Assembly (NCBI RefSeq): GCF_000744655.1
Contig: NZ_JQMJ01000003.1
Span: 310,001-374,000 of the forward strand
From: Streptacidiphilus rugosus AM-16
GTDB taxonomy: Bacteria; Actinomycetota; Actinomycetes; Streptomycetales; Streptomycetaceae
Direction of reading: 5' to 3'
DNA: 64,000 nucleotides
In this document: piece by piece, positions 54,555-63,073 of the stretch
How positions within the stretch are numbered: position 1 is the first letter of the stretch
How the letters are laid out: every line of letters starts with the position of its first letter
Translations under genes and position numbers: made by a program
The notes under the pieces: generated by a model
What the model saw: the letters and a program-made list of their open reading frames with translations, nothing else
What the model was told of the DNA's origin: nothing
Database searches by the model: none

Positions 54555-55451
54555 TCAGCCTAGAGGGGGCAGCGCGGGTGAGAACTCCGGCTCGCTCCAC
54601 CGCAGCGGCATGGCGCCGGGCAGCTGCACCACCGCCGTCAACTCGAAGCCGACCGACCTCTCCTGCCAGTCCGTCCGGGCCTCACCCGTCAGGAGGAGCA
54701 GGTCGCCCGTCTCCCAGTCGGGAAAGACGATTCCCGCACGGGAGTTCGTTTCGAGATTACCCAGCGTCATGAACGCCCCGTTGCCCGCGTACTCGCGCCA
54801 GCGCAGGGTCGTCGGCGAGAGCACCTCCACGAATCCCGGCCGTCCGCCCCGGTGGGAGGCGTCGGCACGGCCCTCGGCGTCGGCCGTGGCGAGGAAGAAG
54901 GTGTCGGCCGTCGCGACCGCCACCTGCTGCGCCGTCGTCAGCTCCGTGCCCCGGCGCGCCGGTCCGGGCGTCGTGGTCGGGGCGGTCCGGACCGGGCGCC
55001 GCTTCTGGATGTACTTCGGGCAGTTGGAGAAGACCTGCTCCGCGTGCACGACCAGCCCGGCGTCGCGCCTCTCGGCCAGGCCGTTGACGCGCATCCGCCG
55101 CCGGGTGGCCGGCTCCAGGGCGATCGTGCCGACCTGCGTCGCGGACGCCCCGCCGAGCACCGGGGCCAGCGGATCCCCCGGGCTCGGCCGGGCCGCCACC
55201 GAGACGGTCCCCTCGTCGGGGACGCCGATGAAGCCGGGCTCGCCCGTGAGCACCGTGGCCCAGATCCGCCCCGCCTCGTCGGCCGCGCCGACGACCAGCA
55301 GCTGCCGCTCCGCGAGGAACTTCGCCGCGACGGCGGGGACGACGGCGCGGATGCTGCGTTCCAGATGCTCGGCCTTGGCGGTCTCCCCGGCGAGCGCCTG
55401 AGCGGTGCGCTCGCCCTGGTGGTAGCCGGCCACAGCGGTCACGGTGCCCAC
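54555..55451 (-). CDS. Pyridoxamine 5'-phosphate oxidase (PNPOx-fold) family protein
   Basis: A 298-residue flavin-binding split-barrel protein. The N-terminal part (GYHQGERTAQALAGE) and the barrel strand FLAERQLLVVGAADEAGRIW near residue 60 are followed by a second half-repeat with VATADTFFLATADAEGRADA near 185 and FMTLGNLETNSRAGIVFPDW near 235. This layout matches the larger pyridoxamine-oxidase-like proteins of unknown substrate. The GTG at 55451 is used; GTG 55442 is also possible. It begins 4 bases after the VOC gene stop and is likely co-transcribed with it. Confidence 0.82.
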   Translation of the reverse strand: MGTVTAVAGYHQGERTAQALAGETAKAEHLERSIRAVVPAVAAKFLAERQLLVVGAADEAGRIWATVLTGEPGFIGVPDEGTVSVAARPSPGDPLAPVLGGASATQVGTIALEPATRRRMRVNGLAERRDAGLVVHAEQVFSNCPKYIQKRRPVRTAPTTTPGPARRGTELTTAQQVAVATADTFFLATADAEGRADASHRGGRPGFVEVLSPTTLRWREYAGNGAFMTLGNLETNSRAGIVFPDWETGDLLLLTGEARTDWQERSVGFELTAVVQLPGAMPLRWSEPEFSPALPPLG

Positions 55452-55455
55452 CGGC

Positions 55456-55920
55456 CTAGAAGAAGCCGCAGGTGGGGGCATCCGCGTGCGGCGCGTGGCC
55501 ACCCTCCGCGGCGACGCCGCTGCGGGTGAAGACCTCCAGCCGGGTGCCGTCCGGGTCCACGAAGAAGATGCCGCCGGAGTCCTGGCCCTCGCCGTGCGGG
55601 ACGACGCCGTCGTACTCGAAGGTCGCGCCGCGCTCCTTGAGCGCCCACTCGGCCTCGCGGACCTCCTCGACCGTGTCCACCTCGAAGGCGAGGTGGTGCA
55701 GGCCGGCCCGGTCGCGCTCGTGCGCGCCGGCCGCCTGCTGCCAGATGGTGACCAGCAGTTCGCCCTTCTTGCCGAGCCGGGCGGCCCGGCGCTCGGGGGC
55801 GGTGCCCGGCTTGCTGCCGCCGAGCTCCTCCAGCCCGAGGACGTCGCGGTAGAAGGCGACCGAGCGATCCAGATCGGTGACGTTGATGCCGACGTGGCCG
55901 GTGCGGAGCGAAGCAGTCAT
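55456..55920 (-). CDS. VOC family (glyoxalase/bleomycin-resistance type) protein
   Basis: A 154-residue metal-binding protein with two betaalphabetabetabeta modules: GHVGINVTDLDRSVAFYRDV at the N-terminus, LHHLAFEVDTVEEV near residue 72, and IFFVDPDGTRLEVFTRSG near 118. The His and Glu ligands fit a glyoxalase or dioxygenase-like active site. The C-terminus HADAPTCGFF is typical of a Streptomyces subfamily. The ATG has AGGAG 7 bases upstream. It shares a divergent promoter region, with repeated TTCTAACC-type boxes, with the CGNR regulator gene. Confidence 0.88.
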   Translation of the reverse strand: MTASLRTGHVGINVTDLDRSVAFYRDVLGLEELGGSKPGTAPERRAARLGKKGELLVTIWQQAAGAHERDRAGLHHLAFEVDTVEEVREAEWALKERGATFEYDGVVPHGEGQDSGGIFFVDPDGTRLEVFTRSGVAAEGGHAPHADAPTCGFF

Positions 55921-55954
55921 GGCAGGACTCCTGGGTAGGGGTGCACGTTGTTCG

Positions 55955-55988
55955 TTCTAACCACTACGCATGACAATAGAGGTTAGAA
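55955..55988. promoter_or_regulatory. Inverted TTCTAACC/GGTTAGAA boxes, probable operator
   Basis: TTCTAACC at 55955-55962 and GGTTAGAA at 55981-55988 form an 8-bp perfect inverted repeat with an 18-base spacer in the divergent VOC/CGNR region. A third GGTTAGAA is at 56022-56029. This suggests a shared operator, most simply for the CGNR protein. Confidence 0.55.
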
Positions 55989-56021
55989 ATCCGGCTCGCA
56001 ACCGTTCATGTGACCATGACC

Positions 56022-56030
56022 GGTTAGAAT
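56022..56030 (+). promoter_or_regulatory. Candidate -10 box of the CGNR gene
   Basis: The third GGTTAGAA box contains TAGAAT (56025-56030), 5 of 6 matches to the -10 consensus. Transcription from it would start near 56037-56038, exactly at a GTG codon, so a leaderless mRNA is likely. Confidence 0.45.
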
Positions 56031-56037
56031 GGAAAAC

Positions 56038-56571
56038 GTGGACACCCCAGACCCGCGGCCGCTCCGGGGCGAGCCGATCTCACTGGACCTGCTCAACTCC
56101 CGCTGGCACGGCGACGTGCTCTTCCGCGAGTACGACGGCCTGCCGATCTGGCTGGCGTCCAACGGACTCGCCGACCGCGTCACCCCGACCGACGCGGTCC
56201 TGGACGCCCTGCTCGAAGCACGTGCCGCCCTGCTCGCGCTGCGCGCCGACCCGACCGACACCGCACCGCTCAACGCCGTCCTCGCGCACGGCTCCGTCCG
56301 CCGCACGCTCGCGGCCGACGGCACCCCCCACGACGAACCGGACGTCCCCGAGGCCTGGCTCCCCGCCTGGCTCGCGGCCGACGACTACCTGCGCCTGCTC
56401 GCGCTCGGCCCGGCCAGGATCCGCGAGTGCGCCCACGAGAACTGCATCCTGACCTTCTTCGACACCTCGCAGAACGGCCGGCGCCGCTGGTGCTCCATGT
56501 CCGGTTGCGGCAACCGCGCCAAGGCGGCCCGCCACTACTCCCACCAGAAGCAGGACACCCTGCCCGGCTGA
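56038..56571 (+). CDS. CGNR zinc-finger regulator (ABATE domain)
   Basis: A 177-residue putative transcription regulator. The N-terminal ABATE-like domain opens DTPDPRPLRGEPISLDLLN, and the C-terminal CGNR zinc finger has CAHENCILTFFD and WCSMSGCGNRAKAARHY, with the four Cys as metal ligands. The GTG at 56038 is chosen since a -10-like TAGAAT ends 8 bases before it and no ribosome binding site is present; ATG 56029 is an alternative. It is divergent from the VOC gene, which it probably regulates. Confidence 0.88.
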   Translation: MDTPDPRPLRGEPISLDLLNSRWHGDVLFREYDGLPIWLASNGLADRVTPTDAVLDALLEARAALLALRADPTDTAPLNAVLAHGSVRRTLAADGTPHDEPDVPEAWLPAWLAADDYLRLLALGPARIRECAHENCILTFFDTSQNGRRRWCSMSGCGNRAKAARHYSHQKQDTLPG

Positions 56572-56608
56572 GCGCCGGACAGGGTGTCCCAGGTGAAGCG
56601 GAGCGGTG

Positions 56609-57463
56609 CTACTTCCGGGCGGAGCGCGCCCGGTTGAGGAGCTGCGAGACCACGATGACGAGCATCGTGCCGAGCAGCATCATGGAGCCGATGACGTCGA
56701 TCTGCGCCGGGTAGGCGCGCTGCACGGAACCGAAGATGTACATCGGGAAGGTCTCCGAGTTGCCCGCGGTGAAGACCGTGATGATGTAGTCGTCGATCGA
56801 GATCGCGAAGGCCAGCAGCGCGGCCGCGCCGATGCCGGGGGCGACCAGCGGCAGCGTGACCTTCATGAAGGTCTGCGTCGGAGTGGCGTAGAGGTCCTCC
56901 GCCGCCCGCTCCAGCGTCGGGTCCATGCCCGCGAGCCGGGACTTGACCGTCACCACCACGTAGGAGATGCAGAACATCACGTGGGCGATGGTGATCGTCC
57001 AGAAGCCCATGCCGCCGGGGCCGATGGTGTTGAAGAACAGCGCCGCCAGCGTCGCACCCATGACGACCTCGGGGGCGGCCATCGGCAGGAAGAGCAGGGC
57101 GTTGATGCCGCTGCGCGCCTTGAAGCGGTGGCGCACCATGGCGAAGGCGATCATCGTGCCGAGGATCGTGGCGATGATCGTGGCGACCGCGCCGATGCCG
57201 AGCGAGAGCCCGATGCTGTGGCACATCGTGCTGTTGGAGCAGGGGTTCTTCCAGGCGTCCAGGGAGAACTTGTTCCAGGTGTAGTTGAACTTGCCGTCGG
57301 GCTGGTTGAACGACATCCACAGGATGACGGCGTTCGGCAGCAGCATGAAGACGAACACCAGCACGGTGACGACCAGCAGGACGTGCTGCTTGGCCCAGTC
57401 CAGCGGGCTCCGCCGCCGGACCTTCAGCGCGCCCGCGGGGGCGTCCAGGGTCTGAGTAGCCAT
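56609..57463 (-). CDS. potC: ABC transporter permease, PotC type
   Basis: A 284-residue inner-membrane permease with six spans. The EAA loop for ATPase contact is LERAAEDLYATPTQTFMKVT near residue 185. The N-terminal 30 residues are cytoplasmic. Together with the PotB-like subunit it forms the channel of a spermidine/putrescine-type importer. The ATG at 57463 has GGAGG eight bases upstream and touches the PotB stop. It is the last gene of potD-A-B-C. Confidence 0.9.
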   Translation of the reverse strand: MATQTLDAPAGALKVRRRSPLDWAKQHVLLVVTVLVFVFMLLPNAVILWMSFNQPDGKFNYTWNKFSLDAWKNPCSNSTMCHSIGLSLGIGAVATIIATILGTMIAFAMVRHRFKARSGINALLFLPMAAPEVVMGATLAALFFNTIGPGGMGFWTITIAHVMFCISYVVVTVKSRLAGMDPTLERAAEDLYATPTQTFMKVTLPLVAPGIGAAALLAFAISIDDYIITVFTAGNSETFPMYIFGSVQRAYPAQIDVIGSMMLLGTMLVIVVSQLLNRARSARK

Positions 57464-58416
57464 CAGAGCAGGTCCTCCGTCCCGGCCTTGCGGATGTAGG
57501 TCATGACGATGATGAGCGTGCCGACCATCATCACGACCGACATCGCGGAGCCGACCGGGTAGCCGTTGGTCTGGCGCAGGAACAGGTCCTCGATGCGCTG
57601 ACCGACCACCGTGGTGTTCGGGTTGCCCAACAGTTGGGCGTTGATGTAGTCGCCGACCGCCGGGATGAAGGTCAGCAGGGTGCCGCCGATGACGCCGGGC
57701 ATCGACAGCGGCAGGGTGACCCGGCGCCAGGTCTTGAGCGGGCTGCAGTACAGGTCCGCACCGGCCTCGTGCAGGCGCGGGTCGATCTTCTCCAGCGAGG
57801 TGTAGAGCGGGAGGATCGTGAACGGCAGGAAGTTGTAGACCATGCCGCAGATCACCGCGGCCGGGCTGGCCAGCACGTGGTGGCCGACGGTCCAGCCGAG
57901 CGCCGTGGTCACCTTGAGGACGTGCAGGCTGTTCAGCACGTGCACGACGGTGCCGTTGTCCGCGAGGATCGTCTTCCAGGCGATGGTGCGGATCAGGAAG
58001 CTGGTGAAGGACGGCACGATGACCAGGGCCATCAGCAGCGTCTTCCACCTCCCGCCCTTGAAGGCGATGAAGTAGGCGACCGGGTAGGCCAGTGCCAGAC
58101 AGGCGATCGTCGTGATCAGCGAGTACAGCAGCGAGTGCCAGTACTGCGTCACGTAGGGGCCGCCGAACAGGCCCCAGAAGCCGGGGATCGGATCGGCCTG
58201 GGAGTAGTTGGCCCAGTGCCAGGTCAGCTTGAAGCCGTCGTCGTAGTTGCCCGTCTGCACCGAGGCCGAGACCGAGGTGAGGATCGGCAGCAGGAAGAAG
58301 ACGATCAGCCAGAGCAGGCCGGGCAGCAACAGCACCCATGGCGTCCAGTTGCGGCGCGGCTTCCGGTCGGGGGTCTTCTCCCCGGCCGGTGCCGGCGCGT
58401 CGAGGAGAGTCGTCAC
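57463..58416 (-). CDS. potB: ABC transporter permease, PotB type
   Basis: A 317-residue permease with six spans and a large loop after the first (about residues 60-100). The EAA motif is HEAGADLYCSPLKTWRRVT near residue 220. The GTG at 58416 has GAGGAG eight bases upstream and overlaps the potA stop by four bases. A much longer open frame runs through potA and potD but is a shadow. Substrate is inferred from the gene set. Confidence 0.9.
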   Translation of the reverse strand: MTTLLDAPAPAGEKTPDRKPRRNWTPWVLLLPGLLWLIVFFLLPILTSVSASVQTGNYDDGFKLTWHWANYSQADPIPGFWGLFGGPYVTQYWHSLLYSLITTIACLALAYPVAYFIAFKGGRWKTLLMALVIVPSFTSFLIRTIAWKTILADNGTVVHVLNSLHVLKVTTALGWTVGHHVLASPAAVICGMVYNFLPFTILPLYTSLEKIDPRLHEAGADLYCSPLKTWRRVTLPLSMPGVIGGTLLTFIPAVGDYINAQLLGNPNTTVVGQRIEDLFLRQTNGYPVGSAMSVVMMVGTLIIVMTYIRKAGTEDLL

Positions 58417-59567
58417 GCGGCGGCCTCCTCGTCCGCCTCGGCGCCGGCCTCGATGTCCTGCGAGCCCTCGAGGCCGAAGCCCTGGCTCGGATCCCAGTAG
58501 ACGACGACCTCGGTGCCCGGACGCTGGATCGCGCGGCCGGTGTTCTGCTCGAAGACCGCGATCTCCTCGCCCGAGGACATCTGCACCAGGTACTGCGTGG
58601 AGACGCCGATGAAGCTGGTGTCGACGACCTTGCCGCCGGTCAGCGCGTTGAAGCCCTCGGGGACCTCGCCGCGGCCGGTGGCGATCTGGACCTTCTCCGG
58701 ACGGACGCCCAGGATGATCTTTCCGCTGGTGGACCGGCAGCGCTTGGCGTCGACCTTGAGCGGCTGACCGTGCGCGGAGACGGTGACCACGCCGTCCTTC
58801 TCGCCCTCGACCGAGGCCGGGATCAGGTTGGACTGGCCCAGGAAGTTCGCCACGAAGGTGGTCGCCGGGTTCTCGTAGAGCTCGGCGGGGGAGCCGAGCT
58901 GCTCGATCCGGCCGTGGTTCATCACCGCGATGGTGTCGGCCATGGTCATGGCCTCCTCCTGGTCGTGGGTGACGTGCACGAAGGTGAGGCCGACCTCGGT
59001 CTGGATCCGCTTGAGCTCGATCTGCATCTGGCGCCGCAGCTTGAGGTCCAGCGCGCCGAGCGGCTCGTCCAGCAGCAGCACCTGCGGCTGGTTGATGAGC
59101 GCGCGGGCCAGCGCGATGCGCTGCTGCTGACCGCCGGAGAGCTGGGTCGGCTTCCGCTTGGCCAGGTGGCCAAGCTCGACCAGGTCGAGCATGTCGGTGA
59201 CGGACTTCTTGACGTCCTTGACGCCACGGCGACGCAGGCCGAAGGCGACGTTCTCGAAGATGTCCAGGTGCGGGAAGAGCGCGTAGTTCTGGAACACCGT
59301 GTTGACCGGGCGGCGGAACGGCTTGAGGTCGGTGACCTCCTCCTCGCCCAGGAAGATCTGACCGATCGTCGGGTCCTCCAGACCCGAGATCATGCGCAGC
59401 GTCGTGGTCTTGCCGCAGCCGGACGCGCCCAGCAGCGCGAAGAACGAACCCTGGGGGATGGTCAGGCTCAGATCGTCCACGGCGGTGAAGGAACCGTAGC
59501 GCTTGGTGAGGCCGGCCAGGCGGAGGTCTCCGCCCTGGGTACGACCGAGTACGTCGTGGGAACTCAT
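58413..59567 (-). CDS. potA: Polyamine-type ABC transporter ATPase PotA
   Basis: A 384-residue ATPase with Walker A GASGCGKTT near residue 48, signature LSGGQQQRIALARAL near 143, Walker B VLLLDEPLGALD near 162 and the switch HVTHDQEEA near 197. A C-terminal TOBE domain (residues 290-370) fits the PotA/MalK-type regulatory region. It powers import through PotB-PotC. The ATG has GGAGAGAAG upstream. The gap to potD is 27 bases. Confidence 0.93.
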   Translation of the reverse strand: MSSHDVLGRTQGGDLRLAGLTKRYGSFTAVDDLSLTIPQGSFFALLGASGCGKTTTLRMISGLEDPTIGQIFLGEEEVTDLKPFRRPVNTVFQNYALFPHLDIFENVAFGLRRRGVKDVKKSVTDMLDLVELGHLAKRKPTQLSGGQQQRIALARALINQPQVLLLDEPLGALDLKLRRQMQIELKRIQTEVGLTFVHVTHDQEEAMTMADTIAVMNHGRIEQLGSPAELYENPATTFVANFLGQSNLIPASVEGEKDGVVTVSAHGQPLKVDAKRCRSTSGKIILGVRPEKVQIATGRGEVPEGFNALTGGKVVDTSFIGVSTQYLVQMSSGEEIAVFEQNTGRAIQRPGTEVVVYWDPSQGFGLEGSQDIEAGAEADEEAAA

Positions 59568-59594
59568 CGGAACTCTTCTCTCCGTCGGGCGGTA

Positions 59595-60839
59595 CTACTG
59601 GCCGGTGACCTGCTGGAAGCGGGCGGTGTAGTCGTTCAACTGGGCGATCGTGAGCGCCATGAAGCCACGCGACTTCGCCAGCATTTCCTTGGTCGGCACG
59701 ATCAGCGGCACCGAGGCCGCGTCGGAGTCCAGCTGCTGCAGCGCCTCGACGGCCCCCTGCACGGAGGGGATGTAGTCGATGTAGTCGTCCAGAGCGGCGG
59801 CGACGTCGGGCTGCAGGTAGTAGTTGAGCAACCTCTCGGCGTTCTTCTTGTGCCGGGCGAAGTTGGGGATGACGCAGTTGTCGGACCAGGCGAGCATGCC
59901 CTCCTTGGGGAGGTCGACCGTCACCAGGTAGTCCTTGCCGAGCTGCGCCACGTCGCCGGAGTAGGCCATGGTCACGGCGGTGTTGCCCTGCTGGAAGTCG
60001 CTCAGGTAGTCGTTGCCGGTGAAGGAGCGGATCTGACCGCGGTCCTTGGCCTGACGGATGTAGTCCAGCGCCTGGTTGAACTGCGCGTCGGTGAAGTTCT
60101 CCGGGTCGAGACCCTGCGCCAGCATCGCCAGCGCGACGGTGTCCTCCATCTCCGCGAAGAGGGACACCTTGCCCCTGAGGTCGGGCCGGGTGAAGATCTC
60201 GGCGATCGAGCCGATCGGCGTCTTCACCAGCTTGTTGTTGTACGCGATGGTGGTGAAGCCGTAGGCCCACGGCACCGAGTGGAGCCGGCCCGGGTCGGTC
60301 GGGTCGTGCAGCACGTTCGGCAGCAGCTTGGAGTGGTTCGGCATGTTCGCCAGGTCGAAGGCCTGGATGTAGTCGTACGTCCGGTACTTGGCGACCATGT
60401 AGTCGGAGACGACCATGATGTCGTAGCCGGTGTCCAGCCCCTTCACCAGCGACGGGTCGACCTTGTTGTACCAGTCGTTGTTGTCGTTGATGATCTCCAG
60501 GTAGTCGACCTGGATGCCCGTCTGCTTCTCGAACGCGGCCAGCGTGGGGCGCAGGTTCTGGTTCTTGTCGTCGACGTCGATGTAGGCCGGCCAGTTGGCG
60601 AAGACGACCTTCTTCTCGGTGTCCGAGTAGTCGTGTCCGGCCTGGCCGTTGTCCTTCGACCCGGGCGGGACGACATGGCCCTGGACGCCGCACGCGGAGA
60701 GCGCGCCCGCGCCCGCCACGGCGAGCCCGCCGGCCATCGCGCCGCGCAGCAGCGAACGCCGACTCATCCGTCGAGCGGTCGAGGCGAACCGGGTGCGGTT
60801 CATATAGCGCGAGAGCTCGAAAGAGCTGGAACCCGTCAT
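59595..60839 (-). CDS. potD: Polyamine-type ABC transporter binding lipoprotein PotD
   Basis: A 414-residue substrate-binding protein. The N-terminal signal has a twin-arginine motif (RRMSRRSLLRGAMAGG) and a lipobox LSAC near residue 50, so it is probably a Tat-exported lipoprotein. The mature part has VVFANWPAYID near residue 75, GYDIMVVSDYMV near 139 and YSGDVAQLGKDYL near 300, as in PotD/PotF spermidine or putrescine receptors. The ATG at 60839 is the first start, but 60803 or 60767 would also leave a Tat signal. It is the first gene of the operon. Confidence 0.9.
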   Translation of the reverse strand: MTGSSSFELSRYMNRTRFASTARRMSRRSLLRGAMAGGLAVAGAGALSACGVQGHVVPPGSKDNGQAGHDYSDTEKKVVFANWPAYIDVDDKNQNLRPTLAAFEKQTGIQVDYLEIINDNNDWYNKVDPSLVKGLDTGYDIMVVSDYMVAKYRTYDYIQAFDLANMPNHSKLLPNVLHDPTDPGRLHSVPWAYGFTTIAYNNKLVKTPIGSIAEIFTRPDLRGKVSLFAEMEDTVALAMLAQGLDPENFTDAQFNQALDYIRQAKDRGQIRSFTGNDYLSDFQQGNTAVTMAYSGDVAQLGKDYLVTVDLPKEGMLAWSDNCVIPNFARHKKNAERLLNYYLQPDVAAALDDYIDYIPSVQGAVEALQQLDSDAASVPLIVPTKEMLAKSRGFMALTIAQLNDYTARFQQVTGQ

Positions 60840-61010
60840 GTTGGGGAGAGTGCCTTTCTCAAAGACGCGGGGGCTGGCCGAGGTCCTTTCCAGCAGCGGT
60901 CATTCGTGCGGGCGGGCGATGGGGACCGAGATTAGAGCGCTCATCTACGGTTTCCATCTCCCGGATGCGATCTGGCAGCGGAATCGTTATCAACGCTTCG
61001 CCATCGCAAC

Positions 61011-61024
61011 GTGATCCGCATCAC
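61011..61024. promoter_or_regulatory. Palindrome upstream of potD
   Basis: GTGAT-CCGC-ATCAC is a perfect 5-bp inverted repeat about 170 bases before potD. It is accompanied by a further palindrome at 60985-60995. The regulator is unknown. Confidence 0.3.
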
Positions 61025-61114
61025 CGCTTACCCTGCGTGATTTCTCCCCCCGACGGCTACCTACAGCCTGTAAAAGGCGCAACAAAAGCCCTACATCCGT
61101 GCCAGTGGAAGCGG

Positions 61115-61150
61115 CAGGGGCCGCCCGGCATGATGGCCGGGCGGCCCCTG
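61115..61150 (-). terminator. Terminator of paaN
   Basis: A perfect 15-bp G-C-rich stem (61115-61129 with 61136-61150) with loop ATGATG sits 18 bases beyond the paaN stop codon. Confidence 0.85.
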
Positions 61151-61167
61151 TGAGCTCGGTGAAGATC

Positions 61168-62856
61168 TCACCCGTTGTGGCGGCGGACCTCCATCACACG
61201 GAAGCGTCCGGCCACGAACGCGGCGTCGCAGTAGGCGGAGTTCGCCGCCGGGTTCGCACCCGTACCGTGCAAATCGGAAAATGCCGCGGTCTGGTTCACG
61301 TAGACCTGGCCGGTCAGATTCAGGGAAAGCGAAACACCCGCGTCGACCGCCGCGTCGACGACCGCCGACTCGACCTCCGGCGAGGTCGTGTACGCCGCCG
61401 CCGTCATCGCCCCGCGGGTGCGGACCGTCTCGGCCAGCAGCGCCACGCCGTGCGCGGCGGAGTCCACCGCGATGGCGAAGGCGACCGGCCCGAAGCACTC
61501 GCCCGGCAGCGCGTCGGAGGCGGAGTCCAGGGTCACCAGCGCGGGCGTCCGGATGACCGCCTCGGGGAACTCGGGGCTGACCACGGCCCGCGGCGCGAGC
61601 GCGAGGGCCCCGTACTCGCCCTTCTCGGCCCGCTCGACCCGCTGCAGCACGCCCGGGTTCACGACCGCGCCCAGCAGCTGCGCGGCACGCGCGTCGTCGC
61701 CCAGCAGCTTGCCCAGCGCGTCGGCGAGGTCGCCGACGACCTCGGTGAAGCTCCTGGCGCCCTGGTCGGTGGCGATGCCGCCGCGCGGGATCAGCAGGTT
61801 CTGCGGCGTGGTGCACATCTGGCCGCTGTAGAGCGAGAGGCTGAACGCCAGGTTGGCCAGGGCGTTGGCGTAGTCGTCGGTCGACTCGATCAGGACCGTG
61901 TTGACGCCGGCCTTCTCGGTGTAGACGAGCGCCTGGCGGGCGTTCTCCTCCAGCCAGTCGCCGAAGGCGGTGGACCCGGTGTAGTCGATGATCGCGACCT
62001 CGGGCCGGGTGGCCAGCATCTTGGCGAGGCCCTCGCCGGGCTGCTCGGGCGCGAGCTGCACCAGATCGGCGTCGAACCCGGCCTCGGTGAGCACGTCACG
62101 GGCGATCTCGACGGTCAGCGCGAGCGGCAGCACGGCGCGGGGGTGCGGCTTCACGACGACCGGGTTGCCGGTCGCGAGCGAGGCGAAGAAGCCGGGGAAG
62201 CCGTTCCAGGTCGGGAAGGTGTTGCAGCCGATCAGCAGGGCGACGCCGCGCGGACGGACCAGGAACTCCTTCTCCATCGTCAGCGGGTCGCGCTTGCCCT
62301 GCGGCTTGGTCCACTGCGCCTTGGCGGGCAGCCGGGTCTGCTCGGCGTACGCGCAGGCGACGGCCTCCAGACCGCGGTCCTGCGCGTGCGGGCCACCCGC
62401 CTGGAAGGCCATGCCGAAGGCCTGCCCGGTGGTGTGCTGGACGGCGAAACCGAACTCGACCGAACGGGCGTTGATCCGCGCCAGGATCTCCGCGCAGACG
62501 GCGGCGCGCAGCAGCGGGCTCGCGGCGGCCCACGCGGGCATGGCGCCCGTGGCTCCTGCGATCAGCGCGTCCGCGCCGCGGTAGCCGTACGCGATGTTCA
62601 GCGCCTCCCCGAACGGCGACACCTCGCCCCCGGCCTCGGCGTCCGGCCCCACGAGGGCGTCGCCCTCGGCGGCGAGCCGCGTCGTCCCCTTCAGCGCGGC
62701 GAACGCGGCCGCGCCGACGGCGAGGGCGTCCTCGCCGTAGGCCTTGGGGAACTCGGGGTAGGGCGACCAGTAGTCCCGCTCGGCGAGTGCGCTCACCGCG
62801 CGCTCCAAGGTCTCCTGATGACGGGCGATCAGCGGGTGGGCCGTGGCTGCGGTCAT
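61168..62856 (-). CDS. paaN: PaaN-type aldehyde dehydrogenase family protein (phenylacetate degradation)
   Basis: A 562-residue enzyme of the ALDH superfamily, of the PaaN branch linked with phenylacetate catabolism (oxidation of a ring-opened semialdehyde CoA). The ALDH fold shows GCNTFPTWNGFPGFFASLAT near residue 210, IDYTGSTAFGDWLEENAR near 290, and the nucleophile Cys in SGQMCTTPQN near 350. The fused hydratase domain of PaaZ is missing, so a separate hydrolase would be needed. No other paa genes are in the window. The ATG at 62856 has GAGGAG about 9 bases upstream. A terminator follows. Confidence 0.88.
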   Translation of the reverse strand: MTAATAHPLIARHQETLERAVSALAERDYWSPYPEFPKAYGEDALAVGAAAFAALKGTTRLAAEGDALVGPDAEAGGEVSPFGEALNIAYGYRGADALIAGATGAMPAWAAASPLLRAAVCAEILARINARSVEFGFAVQHTTGQAFGMAFQAGGPHAQDRGLEAVACAYAEQTRLPAKAQWTKPQGKRDPLTMEKEFLVRPRGVALLIGCNTFPTWNGFPGFFASLATGNPVVVKPHPRAVLPLALTVEIARDVLTEAGFDADLVQLAPEQPGEGLAKMLATRPEVAIIDYTGSTAFGDWLEENARQALVYTEKAGVNTVLIESTDDYANALANLAFSLSLYSGQMCTTPQNLLIPRGGIATDQGARSFTEVVGDLADALGKLLGDDARAAQLLGAVVNPGVLQRVERAEKGEYGALALAPRAVVSPEFPEAVIRTPALVTLDSASDALPGECFGPVAFAIAVDSAAHGVALLAETVRTRGAMTAAAYTTSPEVESAVVDAAVDAGVSLSLNLTGQVYVNQTAAFSDLHGTGANPAANSAYCDAAFVAGRFRVMEVRRHNG

Positions 62857-62966
62857 TTCGACGCACTCCTCATGGGTCCTGGCGGCGACTCTGCCAAGCA
62901 CCTACGGTAACCGAATGATCGGTCGGGTGAAACGGTCACTTTGCGGCATCGGCCAGGTTGCACCCC

Positions 62967-63073
62967 CAGGGGCGCGAGGAACTGCGCGAGGAACCACCCC
63001 CTGCGGACGGCCCTGCGCATTGAGGACCATCCGCACGCCAGTGGCTTGTCGCGCCGTTCCCCGCGCCCCTCAG
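62967..63073. repeat. Interspersed palindromic repeat, copy C
   Basis: It starts with CAGGGGCGCGAGGAACTGCG (identical to copy B) and ends with CCCGCGCCCCTCAG. The inner part has GCGGACGGCC...GGACCATCCGC like copy A. Its edge supplies the TGA stop of the marR gene. This shows repeat insertion at a gene 3' end. Confidence 0.75.

Larger units (their letters stand above)
60840..61167. other. Gene-free region before the potD operon
   Basis: This 328-base region lies between the potD start and the paaN stop. It has the paaN terminator at 61115-61150, a 14-bp palindrome GTGATCCGCATCAC at 61011-61024 and CGTT-ATC-AACG at 60985-60995, and relatively AT-rich sequence near 60980-61090. It must contain the potD promoter; no confident hexamers were assigned. 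Confidence 0.55.

Noticed and set aside
58417-60693. Minus-strand frame continuing upstream of potB
   Set aside because: It passes through potA and potD in a different frame with low-complexity translation; potB has its own GTG and ribosome binding site at 58416.
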